Made by a program: the position numbers and the translations under genes. A stretch of 64,000 nucleotides of DNA from DATJGF01 sp035495315 (GTDB lineage Bacteria > Verrucomicrobiota > Verrucomicrobiia > Limisphaerales > UBA8199), in NCBI GenBank assembly GCA_035495315.1, contig DATJGF010000185.1, forward strand, positions 1-64,000, in the 5' to 3' direction. The notes under the pieces were generated by a model. The model was not told the DNA's origin and made no database searches. It saw only the letters and a list, made by a program, of their open reading frames with translations. Shown one piece after another: positions 25,652-34,516 of the stretch (positions are counted from its first letter, which is position 1; every line of letters starts with the position of its first letter).

Positions 25652-27172
25652 CTACTCGGCGGCACTGAAAATCTCCTTCGCGATCAGTTCGTAGGAGAAC
25701 GTGTCGAAGTAAATATTGTGAGAGCCCCATTCCAATTCGCCGCGCTGAAAATCGACCGTGTCAGAGCGCATGGATTGCTTGGGCGGGTTCAGGCTTTGGT
25801 TGTGATCGCTGTTGGCAGCGATGCGGTATTGGTCAAGGCCGCCGAAATAGAAATCGCGAAGGTCGCGGCGTTGTTCGGGCTTTAAGGAGGTGGCATAGCG
25901 CATCGCATAAATACCCATGTAGGGATCGACCGGAATCCAACCGTAGGGTGGCATATAAATCTCTGACCAGTCGTGAATGGATTTGGCACCGGGAAAAGTG
26001 TTCCAGCCGGATTGCCAGCGGGCGGGTATGCCGTTCAAGCGGCAGAGGGTAATAAACAGCAGTGCTTCCTGACCACAATCACCATACCCGTGTGAGCGGC
26101 AATACTCGCTGAGGTTGCGAACGGTCGAGTACTCCGTGGCGAAGCTGTATTTAATATTGTCTGAGATCCAATCGTAGAATCGTTTTGCCTTAAGATAAGG
26201 ATTGGTTTCGTCACCGGCGATTTGCTGCGAAAGGGCGCGGATTTCGGGAGTGAAGACGACATGAGGCGCTTCTTTCACAAAGACTCCCAGGGCACCATTC
26301 CCACGATCAAAAGAACGGACGTCCTGCGGTTGCACGTTGAACCAGATACCACTGGCTACGTATTCGTATTGGATGTTAAATTTCGTCGGGCGGTTCTTTC
26401 GTGCCGGTTGCTCGAAATAAACGCTTCGGATAGGACTTTGGGATTCATCAGTGTGCATCGCGACCGGTTCAGACGCCAGCATTCGGAAACCACTTTGAAA
26501 GGGGTACTCGCGCGGAATTGGCAGCCAGGCGCGAATAATTTGGCCCTCCGGCGCGGCATTCTGATCCGCCGTAACTGTCATAGTCACGTCAAAACGTTTC
26601 GGTAGTACATACGGGCGATGGTTTGCCAAGGCGGCTTGCTTGATAGCCTGGCAGGTTTCCCAGTGCAGCCTTTCAACGGCGGCGCTGTTCTTTGGTGGAA
26701 TACGCCGGGCGTAGAGCTCGGGGTAGCGAAAGAAGAGATTACTCACACTGGCCGCCATAAATCGCTGTTCTCCATCAATTGCACGGGTGTCGAATCGGCC
26801 TTGGCCAATCCAAGCGTGAAATTCCTCGGGGGAGATATCTTTCAGCGACTTTTTCAATTCCGAAAAAAGTTGGTCATCGGTAAGGGCGTAGTCCTTTCGG
26901 ATGCGCTCGAGGCGATCGAGTTCGAATTCAAGCTGTTTCCGATCAGGGGAAACATTGGATTGGCTCGCCAGGGCGTGAGTCAGAACCGCCGCAGCTTCCC
27001 GGAATTGCCCCGCGGCTTCGAGCTGATTCACCCTATCGAGGAATTCTTTCTGGGTTGGCGCCGCTACGGCATAGCACAAACAGCTTATAATCAGTGCGAC
27101 AAAGGCCCTAAGCCACGGAAGCGCGATTCGGCGGTTTTCTGAATGGACCAGGTCAGGAAACTGTCGCCTCAT
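25652..27172 (-). CDS. Secreted transglutaminase-like superfamily protein
   Basis: A 506-residue product with a hydrophobic segment near residues 20-38 (WLRAFVALIISCLCYAVAAP) acting as signal peptide or anchor, a helical region to about 200, and a transglutaminase-like domain. The Cys-His-Asp triad is visible as GYGDCGQEALLF, KSIHDWSEIY and WIPVDPYMG. Such proteins are cysteine proteases or amidases; the substrate is not predictable. The start is at 27172; several internal Met codons are too late to keep the signal segment. Confidence 0.87.
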   Translation of the reverse strand: MRRQFPDLVHSENRRIALPWLRAFVALIISCLCYAVAAPTQKEFLDRVNQLEAAGQFREAAAVLTHALASQSNVSPDRKQLEFELDRLERIRKDYALTDDQLFSELKKSLKDISPEEFHAWIGQGRFDTRAIDGEQRFMAASVSNLFFRYPELYARRIPPKNSAAVERLHWETCQAIKQAALANHRPYVLPKRFDVTMTVTADQNAAPEGQIIRAWLPIPREYPFQSGFRMLASEPVAMHTDESQSPIRSVYFEQPARKNRPTKFNIQYEYVASGIWFNVQPQDVRSFDRGNGALGVFVKEAPHVVFTPEIRALSQQIAGDETNPYLKAKRFYDWISDNIKYSFATEYSTVRNLSEYCRSHGYGDCGQEALLFITLCRLNGIPARWQSGWNTFPGAKSIHDWSEIYMPPYGWIPVDPYMGIYAMRYATSLKPEQRRDLRDFYFGGLDQYRIAANSDHNQSLNPPKQSMRSDTVDFQRGELEWGSHNIYFDTFSYELIAKEIFSAAE

Positions 27173-27186
27173 AGGGAGGAGCAGGC

Positions 27187-29889
27187 CTAATTCAATTGCT
27201 CTAAGGCAGCCTTAACCCGAATGCGTTTGGCCTGCCACTCGATCAGGCGTTGTTGATGTTCCTGCAGGACATGGGGCGGAGCTTTGGCGGTAAAGTTCGG
27301 GTTATTCAGCTTCTGTTCAGCTTTTGAAATTTCGGTTTCTATTTTCTCAAGTTCCTTTACCAGCCGAGCCTTCTCTGCCTCAACATCACGAAGGCCTTCC
27401 AGCGGCATATAGAGCTCGCCCATTTCCGAATGCACACTGGGTGTGCCCTTGGGGGCCTGGTAACTCGAATCGATCTCCAGAGTCTCGGCGTTCAACAAGA
27501 GTTTCAGCACCTCGGCATCATGTGGCGGGACCGCGCCAGAGGGCCGGAGAACGAATTTTACCTTCTTGCTCGCGGCGATGTTATGCTCACGCCGCAAATT
27601 TCTCCCCTGAGTCACCAGTTCGAATTTAGCATCAACAATTTCGAGATAACACCCATCCACGCCATAATGAGCCTTGAAATCTTCGTCGAGGGGCTTTGGC
27701 CAGGGAGCAAACATGATGGTTTTCCTGCCCTGATTCTCCGGCATGTCCAGGCTGTAGCCCATACCCTGCCAGAGTTCCTCCGTGATAAAGGGCAGGAATG
27801 GATGGAATACTCTCAGAGTGTGTGAGAGGACAAAGTCAATTACGGCGATGGTGTTTGCCCGACGGCGAGCCGCATCACCCTCATTTTGCGCGCCAAGCGC
27901 CAGGATAGCTTTGCTGGCCTCGACGTACCAATCGCAGTACTCGCTCCAGAAAAAGCGATACAGGGTTTGGGTTACCTCGTTAAAACGGTACTCGTTGAAG
28001 GCGGTCGTGATCTCCTGCAATGCTTGATCGAGTCTGAGCAGGATCCACTTGTCATAGCTGGTGAGAAGTTCAGGAGCGATTTCATCTTGAACCTCGCCGC
28101 CTTGCATTTGGCGGAACCGGCACGCATTCCAAAGTTTGTTGCAGAAATTGCGGCCCAGTTCGACATCTTTTTCGTCAAAGAGCACATCCTGTCCGAGCGG
28201 CGCGCTGCGCATAGTGCCAAAACGCAAAGCGTCGGCACCATATTTGGCGATGAGATCGAGTGGGTCGGGCGAATTGCCGAGACTCTTGCTCATCTTCCGG
28301 CCGAGTTTGTCACGGATGATGCCGGTGAAGTAAACATTACGGAAAGGGATGTCTGCCATGTACTCGTACCCGGCCATGATCATACGAGCGACCCAGAAGA
28401 AGATGATATCAGGCCCGGTAACGAGATCAGTGGTCGGGTAGAACTTCTTGAGCGTGTCTGTTTGGTGGGGCCAGCCCATCGTCGCAAAAGGCCAGAGCCA
28501 GGAACTGGCCCAGGTGTCGAGCACGTCGGGGTCTTGAATCCAGTTTTCGGGATCTGGCGGCGGTTCGGTGCCGACGTAAATGTCGGTAGGGTGCGGGTCA
28601 GTGCTATTTTTAGGATACCAGACCGGCACGCGATGGCCCCACCAGAGCTGGCGGCTGATGCACCAGTCTCTGATGTTGTGCATCCAGTGCGTGTAAGTCT
28701 TGGTCCAGCGCTCCGGATGAAATATGATTCGGCCCTCCTCCACCGCTTTGGTGGATGGCGCAACGCTCGGGTACTTGAGGAACCACTGCTCGCTGAGGTA
28801 CGGCTCAACCGGCACGTGGCTCCGCTGGCTGTAGCCCACGTTATGGACGTAATCTTCGGTTTTGAGCAGCAGACCTTGCTCGGTAAGTTCCTCGATAACG
28901 GCCGTACGCGCTTCCATCCGGTCGAGCCCGGCAAAATCTTCGCCCGCGGCGGTTGTCATGGCAGCATCAGGTCCAATCACGACGGTGAGCGGCAGCTTAT
29001 GCCGCAGTCCCATCTCGTAGTCGTTGGGATCGTGTGCCGGCGTCACCTTGACGCAGCCGGTACCGAACTTGGGATCGACGAAATCGTCGGCGATAATGGG
29101 TAGGGCCTTGTTCTGTAAGGGGAGAAGACACCGGCGCCCAATGAGATTGGTATACCGTGGGTCCTTCGGATTCACAGCGACGGCCTCGTCGCCCAGCATG
29201 GTTTCCGGGCGAGTTGTAGCCACGATGACAAATTCGTTTGCTTTTGGCTGGCCTCGTTCATCGAGCAGGGGATACTTGATGTGCCAGAGATAGCCCTTCT
29301 CCTCCAGCATCTCGACTTCCTCATCAGACAGCGCAGTGCGGGCTGCCGGATCCCAATTGACCATCCGTTTTCCACGGTAAATCAGGCCTTTGTGGTAAAG
29401 ATCGACGAAGACTTTTTGGACACAGCGGGAATAAGCCTCGTCAAAAGTGAAGCGCTCGCGAGTCCAGTCGCACGAGCACCCAAGCTTCTTCAGTTGCTGA
29501 ATGATGATACCGCCGTGCTTTTCCTTCCAGGCCCATACGTGCTCCAGGAACTGCTCGCGGCTGATATCGTCGCGATGCTTGATCACTCCCTGCTTCCGCA
29601 GCGCCTTTACCACCACAGCCTCGGTCCCGATACCGGCATGGTCGGTACCTGGGAGCCAAAGCACTTCTTTGCCCTCCATTCGCGCCTTGCGAGCGAGGAT
29701 GTCCTGAATGGTGTTATTGAGGACATGCCCCATGTGGAGCATGCCGGTGACATTCGGTGGCGGAATGACGATGGAATAAGCCGGTTTAAGTGATGCAGTG
29801 TTAGCGACGAAGCACTGGTTCTGCTGCCAGAAGTCATACCATTTGTCCTCGACAGCTTGCGGTTCGTAGGCTTTAGGCAAATCAGGCAT
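27187..29889 (-). CDS. valS: Valyl-tRNA synthetase
   Basis: Charges tRNA-Val. The 900 residues include class I motif HMGH in PPPNVTGMLHMGHVLN near 50, an editing domain (ATTRPETMLGDEAVAV), KMSKS in GRKMSKSLGNSPDP near 535, and the C-terminal coiled-coil arm (EAEKARLVKELEKIETEISK) typical of ValRS. Start ATG at 29889 precedes MPDLPKAYEPQAVEDKWY. The gene begins nine bases from the left inverted repeat of the GxxExxY element, so the promoter must lie in or beyond that element. Confidence 0.97.
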   Translation of the reverse strand: MPDLPKAYEPQAVEDKWYDFWQQNQCFVANTASLKPAYSIVIPPPNVTGMLHMGHVLNNTIQDILARKARMEGKEVLWLPGTDHAGIGTEAVVVKALRKQGVIKHRDDISREQFLEHVWAWKEKHGGIIIQQLKKLGCSCDWTRERFTFDEAYSRCVQKVFVDLYHKGLIYRGKRMVNWDPAARTALSDEEVEMLEEKGYLWHIKYPLLDERGQPKANEFVIVATTRPETMLGDEAVAVNPKDPRYTNLIGRRCLLPLQNKALPIIADDFVDPKFGTGCVKVTPAHDPNDYEMGLRHKLPLTVVIGPDAAMTTAAGEDFAGLDRMEARTAVIEELTEQGLLLKTEDYVHNVGYSQRSHVPVEPYLSEQWFLKYPSVAPSTKAVEEGRIIFHPERWTKTYTHWMHNIRDWCISRQLWWGHRVPVWYPKNSTDPHPTDIYVGTEPPPDPENWIQDPDVLDTWASSWLWPFATMGWPHQTDTLKKFYPTTDLVTGPDIIFFWVARMIMAGYEYMADIPFRNVYFTGIIRDKLGRKMSKSLGNSPDPLDLIAKYGADALRFGTMRSAPLGQDVLFDEKDVELGRNFCNKLWNACRFRQMQGGEVQDEIAPELLTSYDKWILLRLDQALQEITTAFNEYRFNEVTQTLYRFFWSEYCDWYVEASKAILALGAQNEGDAARRRANTIAVIDFVLSHTLRVFHPFLPFITEELWQGMGYSLDMPENQGRKTIMFAPWPKPLDEDFKAHYGVDGCYLEIVDAKFELVTQGRNLRREHNIAASKKVKFVLRPSGAVPPHDAEVLKLLLNAETLEIDSSYQAPKGTPSVHSEMGELYMPLEGLRDVEAEKARLVKELEKIETEISKAEQKLNNPNFTAKAPPHVLQEHQQRLIEWQAKRIRVKAALEQLN

Positions 29890-29897
29890 AGAAAGTT

Positions 29898-30359
29898 AAC
29901 CACGGATGGACACGGATGAACACGGATAAGGAGATTATAATATGATACGCTCCCAGTGCAATTTGGGATGCTTGAAGTTTAGGATGAGACCCACCCGCAA
30001 TTTCGTTATTCGAAGATAATTGATCATCTTGCCACGTTCCACATCGGTAATTTGATCGATGACCTTGGCATCTACAATGACAGAGCCAAACGGAAGCAAG
30101 TCAGGAATGAATTTGCCGACCACATGCCCCCGAAACATGACGGGGAATTGCTTTTGCTGATCGCAGGGAATGTTTGAAAGGCTGAAAGCAATGACCATCG
30201 AGTTTTCGTAAATTTTCTCGTGCAAGCCGTGGCCGACTTCGTTCGAAACATCAAAGGCGCAGGCAAGTATCCGCCCAGTTTCTTCCTTAAGCAGGAGCTT
30301 GTTGTTTTCACCTTTGTGAAGATCAACTGAATCCGTGTTCATCCGTGTCCATCCGTGGT
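29898..30359 (-). mobile_element. GxxExxY gene bounded by perfect 30-bp inverted repeats
   Basis: Left repeat 29898-29927 starts AACCACGGATGGACACGGAT; the right repeat 30330-30359 is its exact reverse complement. Between them lies one 135-codon gene and almost nothing else (7 bases after its stop). The start codon ATG is itself inside the right repeat. No clear target duplication was found. The whole unit is 462 bp. Mobility is inference from the terminal repeats and from the deleted relative next to it at 30397-30505. Confidence 0.7.
29935..30342 (-). CDS. GxxExxY family protein, PD-(D/E)XK nuclease-like
   Basis: The 135-residue product carries the name motif at Gly39, Glu42, Tyr45 (GLHEKIY), followed by Asp81 in FIPDLL and Asp91-Ala-Lys93 in IVDAK, then NYLRITKLRVGLILNF near 108-123. 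This spacing resembles a PD-(D/E)XK nuclease core with Asp in the second acidic place. The family (Pfam PF13366, to my knowledge) has no established function. The start ATG at 30342 lies inside the right inverted repeat, encoding MNTD from the repeat itself. It stands alone between valS and cimA on the same strand. Confidence 0.88.
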   Translation of the reverse strand: MNTDSVDLHKGENNKLLLKEETGRILACAFDVSNEVGHGLHEKIYENSMVIAFSLSNIPCDQQKQFPVMFRGHVVGKFIPDLLPFGSVIVDAKVIDQITDVERGKMINYLRITKLRVGLILNFKHPKLHWERIIL

Positions 30360-30396
30360 TGCCAGGTTACTTCTTCAAATTTCGGGCAAACGAAAT

Positions 30397-30505
30397 AACC
30401 ACCTATCTGCACGGATAGACACGGCTGAAAGAGATTACAATACGAGGCGCTGCCACTGCAGTGAAGACCGAATGTATCCGTGTTCATCTGTGTCCATCCG
30501 TAGTT
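30397..30505. mobile_element. Internally deleted relative of the GxxExxY element
   Basis: Its left end (from 30397, AACCACCTATCTGCACGGAT) and right end (30476-30505) are diverged copies of the 30-bp repeats next door. Directly inside the left end, the minus strand can be read as the last codons of a GxxExxY gene: LQWQRLVL then TAA (stop at 30435-30437), against LHWERIIL-TAA in the intact neighbour; 26 of 34 bases match there. The rest of the gene is missing. It ends four bases from the cimA stop codon. Confidence 0.65.
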
Positions 30506-30509
30506 AAGC

Positions 30510-32069
30510 TTATTTCTTCATCAGCCTATATTCCAGGCTGTCGGAGAGGGCCTGCAGACTGGCTTCGATGATGTTGTCGTGGACACCTACGGTTCCCCAT
30601 TCTTCTTTGCCGTCGGTGGATTCAATTAAGACACGGGTGCGCGCACTGGTCCCCGAAGCTGAATCAAGGATGCGAACCTTATAATCGGCAAGCCGCACTT
30701 TTTTGAGCTGGGGATAGAACTTGACCAGCGCGTTGCGCAGGGCCTGGTCGAGGGCATTCACTGGGCCGTCCCCTTCGGCTATCGTGTGCTCCGTCACTCC
30801 GTCCACCAACACCTTTACGCTGGCCTGGCAAACCGCGATCGAGCGGTCGCGCCGGATTGAAACATGAAAGCCTTCGATTTTAAATGGCGCTTCCTGATGT
30901 TTCAGGATCTTTCGAATCACCAGCGCCAACGATCCTTCAGCGGCTTCAAATTCGTAGCCCTCATGTTCGAGCTTCTTTATCCGGCTCAGGATTTCCCTCA
31001 GCTCCGGAGTGTCGTTGCCGAGGTCAAAGCCCAATTCCTGGGCCTTCATGACAATGTTGCTGCGCCCGGCCAGATCGCTCACCAGCACTCGACGGGCATT
31101 GCCAATCCGAGCCGGGTCAATGTGCTCGTAACTTTGGACCACTTTTTGCACGGCGTTGACGTGGGTCCCACCCTTATGCGCAAAGGCCGCTTCGCCGACC
31201 CAGGGCTGACGTGGGTCGTGGCGAATATTGGCGATTTCGTCAACGAATTGAGAAACCTCCTTCAGTTTCCGCAGCGCCGAGTCAGGAAGGCAGCGCTTGC
31301 CGACTTTAAGCGCGAGGGTCGGAATGACGCTGGTCAGGTTGCAATTGCCGGTGCGTTCGCCGTAACCGTTAATCGTCCCTTGAACATGCATTGCTCCGGC
31401 TTCCAGTCCCGCCAAAGCATTGGCGACACCCAGCCCAATATCGTTATGGGTATGGATGCCCAATTTGATCGTCAATGTGCGTCGCGCTTTTTCTGTGATC
31501 CTGGAAATCTCGGACGGTAAAGCCCCGCCGTTGGTATCGCAGAGGACGATCAGATCGGCGCCTCCCCTTTCAGCGGCTTGCCACGTAGCGAGCGCATATT
31601 CAGAATCGTGCTTATACCCATCAAAGGCATGCTCGGCGTCATAAATTACGTAACGGCCGTGGTCTTTCAGGAAACGGATTGTGTCGGCAATCATCCCGAG
31701 ATTCTCGTCCGGGGTCGCGCGCAAAACCTCTTTGACATGTAGCAGCCAGCTCTTGCCGTAAATGGTAATGACCGGGGTTTCCGCCTCCAGCAGCAGCCGA
31801 ACCTGATCGTCCCTTTCAACCGGTGTGCCTTTGCGACGCGTTGACCCGAACGCTGCCAAGCGCGCATTTCTGAACTTCTTGCGCTTCGCTTCAGCGAAAA
31901 ACTCGATGTCTTTCGGATTGGAGCCGGGCCAACCGCCTTCAATGTAATGAACCCCGAACGCATCCAGTTTTTCGGCAATACGCAGCTTATCGATCACCGA
32001 AAAATTGATGCCTTCTCCCTGGCTGCCATCGCGCAGGGTCGTGTCGTAGATTTCGATTTCGGGTTTCAT
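30510..32069 (-). CDS. cimA: (R)-Citramalate synthase
   Basis: Condenses pyruvate and acetyl-CoA to citramalate, giving a threonine-independent route to isoleucine; it belongs to the isopropylmalate/homocitrate synthase family. The start at 32069 gives MKPEIEIYDTTLRDGSQGEG, the standard CimA beginning, and 519 residues. Motifs are the DxTLRD metal site, KLGIHTHNDIGLGVAN and GTINGYGERTGN. The C-terminal third is a LeuA-type regulatory dimer domain (ARTRVLIESTDGKEEWGTVGV), so feedback control by isoleucine is likely. The ORF extends to 32111 but the upstream Met codons add no conserved sequence. Assignment over 2-isopropylmalate synthase rests on length and the divergent regulatory domain. Confidence 0.88.
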   Translation of the reverse strand: MKPEIEIYDTTLRDGSQGEGINFSVIDKLRIAEKLDAFGVHYIEGGWPGSNPKDIEFFAEAKRKKFRNARLAAFGSTRRKGTPVERDDQVRLLLEAETPVITIYGKSWLLHVKEVLRATPDENLGMIADTIRFLKDHGRYVIYDAEHAFDGYKHDSEYALATWQAAERGGADLIVLCDTNGGALPSEISRITEKARRTLTIKLGIHTHNDIGLGVANALAGLEAGAMHVQGTINGYGERTGNCNLTSVIPTLALKVGKRCLPDSALRKLKEVSQFVDEIANIRHDPRQPWVGEAAFAHKGGTHVNAVQKVVQSYEHIDPARIGNARRVLVSDLAGRSNIVMKAQELGFDLGNDTPELREILSRIKKLEHEGYEFEAAEGSLALVIRKILKHQEAPFKIEGFHVSIRRDRSIAVCQASVKVLVDGVTEHTIAEGDGPVNALDQALRNALVKFYPQLKKVRLADYKVRILDSASGTSARTRVLIESTDGKEEWGTVGVHDNIIEASLQALSDSLEYRLMKK

Positions 32070-32166
32070 GCGAGCACCGCAAGAGCGAGCCGCCATATCT
32101 ACTCCAATCAAGGCTTACTGGCAAAGCTGAAATGGGGACACCTGGGCAAGAGAGCGCAGGAGCGCC

Positions 32167-32290
32167 CATCCGCACACTGCCCCGAGCTGTAATCTGGGGA
32201 AAGGTGGGAACGCCGCGTTCACGCGGCAGGCGGACGGTTTGGGACGTGGCTGCCGCGTAAACGCAGCGTTCCGGGGGCAGTGTGCGGATG
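32167..32290. repeat. Composite long-hairpin repeat between malQ and cimA
   Basis: Outer arms CATCCGCACACTGCCCC (32167-32183) and the exact complement (32274-32290); inner arms 32207-32228 and 32251-32272 match at 20 of 22 positions (GGAACGC-GCGTT core). The unit can fold into one long interrupted hairpin. A half copy of the same sequence lies at 38297-38329. Confidence 0.7.
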
Positions 32291-32314
32291 CACTGCAAGC
32301 AGGATATAACGAAA

Positions 32315-34516
32315 TTAACGTCTTCGCAGGCGGTTGATTTCCAAAAGGGTTTTTCGCAGCGCGGGTGACTGACAGATTTGCTCGAGGCAAAACCGGGCTT
32401 TGCGTCGCCAGTTGGGAGGGCCGGCAGTCCCCGGGGTGTTCTGTCGACGCGTTTCCTGCCAAAGATCTTCCAGATTGATCAAGACGGTTTCCGCGCGTGA
32501 TTGCGCCAGCCAACGCAGACAGGCCTCAATGACTGAGCCGGTGTTAGTCATCGACTTTTTCAGCAAACCGTGGCGTTTTAGGAACGCGGTGAGCGCGCGG
32601 TTCTTGCGCCTGCGGAGCCGCTGCTCCTGTTGAACCTCGCTTTTTCGAATCAGACCCATCGCAGCACGTTCGTCGATATCGTCGCCCCGCCAGTGAGCCG
32701 CGAAAGCAGGTGTATCGTGAGTGTTGAGAGTTGCGACTGAACAGGGGGGAGGCAACTGGATCGCCCGGCGTGGATCCGATGATTGGGCAAATTGCAGCAC
32801 GTATGTCTTGCGAATACGATGCCGCGCCATCGCCCGATTCACTTGCGGAGGCACGGTGCCCAGGTTTTCGCCGACGATAAGCAGCTGATGCCGGTGAGAT
32901 TCCAAACTAAGCAGGGCGTAAAACTCCTCAGCGGGGTAATTAACATATACGCCCTGTTGAGGACTGGCGCCGGGCGGAATCCAGTAAAGCCGATGCAAGC
33001 CCATGATATGGTCAATACGCAGGATTTGGCAGTGAGCCATTTGGAAGCGCAAATAATTCAAGACGTAAGCATAGTGCGATTGGCGCAGGCGTTGCGGTTG
33101 CAGTGGAGTAAAGCCCCAGTTTTGGCCCTCGCTGAAGAAGAGGTCCGGAGGCGCACCGACGGTGGCGCCCGGTGCGAAGAGGCGTTGCTCGCGCCAGGCG
33201 TCATAGCCCTGAGGGTGAACCCCGACGGGCAGGTCCAGATGGAAGAGAACCTCCCGGGCTCGACAAGACTGCACAAAATCCCGTACTTGCTGATCCGCGA
33301 GCCATTGACAGTACATATAGTACTGTTTCGTTTCGGTTTCAAAATCGCCCAACTTCAACTCCCCTTGGCGCAGCCTCTCATCCCACGCATCCCAGGGCTT
33401 TTGCGTCCGATCACAGGTGGCGCGAAATTCGGCGTAATCGAGAACTTGAGGATTTCTTTTGAGGAAACTTTGAAACGGTAGCTGACGGGAACCATTCCGA
33501 GAGAAAAAAGCTCTCGCCATGATTTCCAGCACAGCTCGCCGCGCTACCATGCCGGCGCGGTACTGAACAAAATCGTTGCTACGCAACCCGGAGAGGCGCT
33601 TTTGGAAATGGGCAGTTCGCAGCAGTCGTTGCACAGGAGGGTGGGCAAACTCCGTCGCCCGGTGCAAATCCACATAGAACTCATTCCAAAACAATCGCGT
33701 TGCAGGAGCATACGGGCCTGGATCAAACCCAGGCTCACCGAGGAATTGCGCCATTAACGGCAGAGTGGCGACTGCATTTGCGCCAAGCCGATGCGCCCAT
33801 TCGGTGAATGTTGTCCAATCACTTAAATTGCCGGCGCCCCAGCTTTGGTTTGAATGCAAAGCGTAGAGCGGGACAAAGAGGCCCCAGTTTTGTTGCTCGG
33901 TTCCGGATGAATAGCTGGCCATTGGGGCGGAGATCAACAGGCTGCGATCAACCTTGTTTGCCGTCTGCACTTCCAGCTGATGGTAGCCGAAAGGAATTTG
34001 TGGCAATTGAACCTGGCACGTTAGGTATCGTTCGCCTTCAATCGTTGTCTCTCCGTGCAGCGCATCGGGCGAAAAGCGGAGGGTTTTGCTCGCGCCATCT
34101 TCGTAATGCAGTTTGAGAACACTATGAGCGTTCAACGCTTTCGATGGAAAACGCAGGCAAAGAGTCCTCGGCTTGCCGTCCCAGATGACGGTGACTGGCT
34201 CGACGGGAGTACGCCACTTCCGGAGACGTTCCCAACGCAAGGCTTCACGGACTGACCGCCGGTTGGATGTATCGATCCCCATCAATCCGAGAATCGCGGC
34301 GAGCGTCTCGCGTGAGGCGATTCTGTTTTTTCCCTCCATGTCCTTGTAAGTGGGTTGAACTCCAGCTCGCCGAGCAAGTGCGACCCACTCATCGCGTTTG
34401 TTGTTAGAGTCCTGCAGTCCGATTATCCGCGCGCGGCGGTTGCGAACCGAAAGATCTACTGAGCGAATCCTCACAAAATGCCACTTTATACCGGGGAGCT
34501 CACGAGTTGCCTCCAA
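32315..34516 (-). CDS. malQ: 4-alpha-glucanotransferase, GH77
   Basis: Transfers alpha-1,4-glucan segments between maltodextrins. The catalytic residues are visible: nucleophile Asp in LRIDHIMGLHRLYW, acid/base Glu in IVGENLGTVPPQV and Asp in NTHDTPAFAAHW. The N-terminal region (EWVALARRAGVQPTYKDMEG) and the beta domain before NWGLFVPLYAL match the bacterial MalQ layout. The frame opens with TTG at 34516, overlapping the treS stop by 17 bases; a GTG at 34474 is an equally plausible start, as the first 38 residues are not conserved. It works with the upstream TreS-maltokinase on glucose polymers and follows it directly, probably as an operon. Confidence 0.92.
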   Translation of the reverse strand: MEATRELPGIKWHFVRIRSVDLSVRNRRARIIGLQDSNNKRDEWVALARRAGVQPTYKDMEGKNRIASRETLAAILGLMGIDTSNRRSVREALRWERLRKWRTPVEPVTVIWDGKPRTLCLRFPSKALNAHSVLKLHYEDGASKTLRFSPDALHGETTIEGERYLTCQVQLPQIPFGYHQLEVQTANKVDRSLLISAPMASYSSGTEQQNWGLFVPLYALHSNQSWGAGNLSDWTTFTEWAHRLGANAVATLPLMAQFLGEPGFDPGPYAPATRLFWNEFYVDLHRATEFAHPPVQRLLRTAHFQKRLSGLRSNDFVQYRAGMVARRAVLEIMARAFFSRNGSRQLPFQSFLKRNPQVLDYAEFRATCDRTQKPWDAWDERLRQGELKLGDFETETKQYYMYCQWLADQQVRDFVQSCRAREVLFHLDLPVGVHPQGYDAWREQRLFAPGATVGAPPDLFFSEGQNWGFTPLQPQRLRQSHYAYVLNYLRFQMAHCQILRIDHIMGLHRLYWIPPGASPQQGVYVNYPAEEFYALLSLESHRHQLLIVGENLGTVPPQVNRAMARHRIRKTYVLQFAQSSDPRRAIQLPPPCSVATLNTHDTPAFAAHWRGDDIDERAAMGLIRKSEVQQEQRLRRRKNRALTAFLKRHGLLKKSMTNTGSVIEACLRWLAQSRAETVLINLEDLWQETRRQNTPGTAGPPNWRRKARFCLEQICQSPALRKTLLEINRLRRR

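Noticed and set aside
27886..29103. A 405-codon open frame opposite valS
   Set aside because: Antisense shadow of valS with repetitive charged composition and no recognisable motif.
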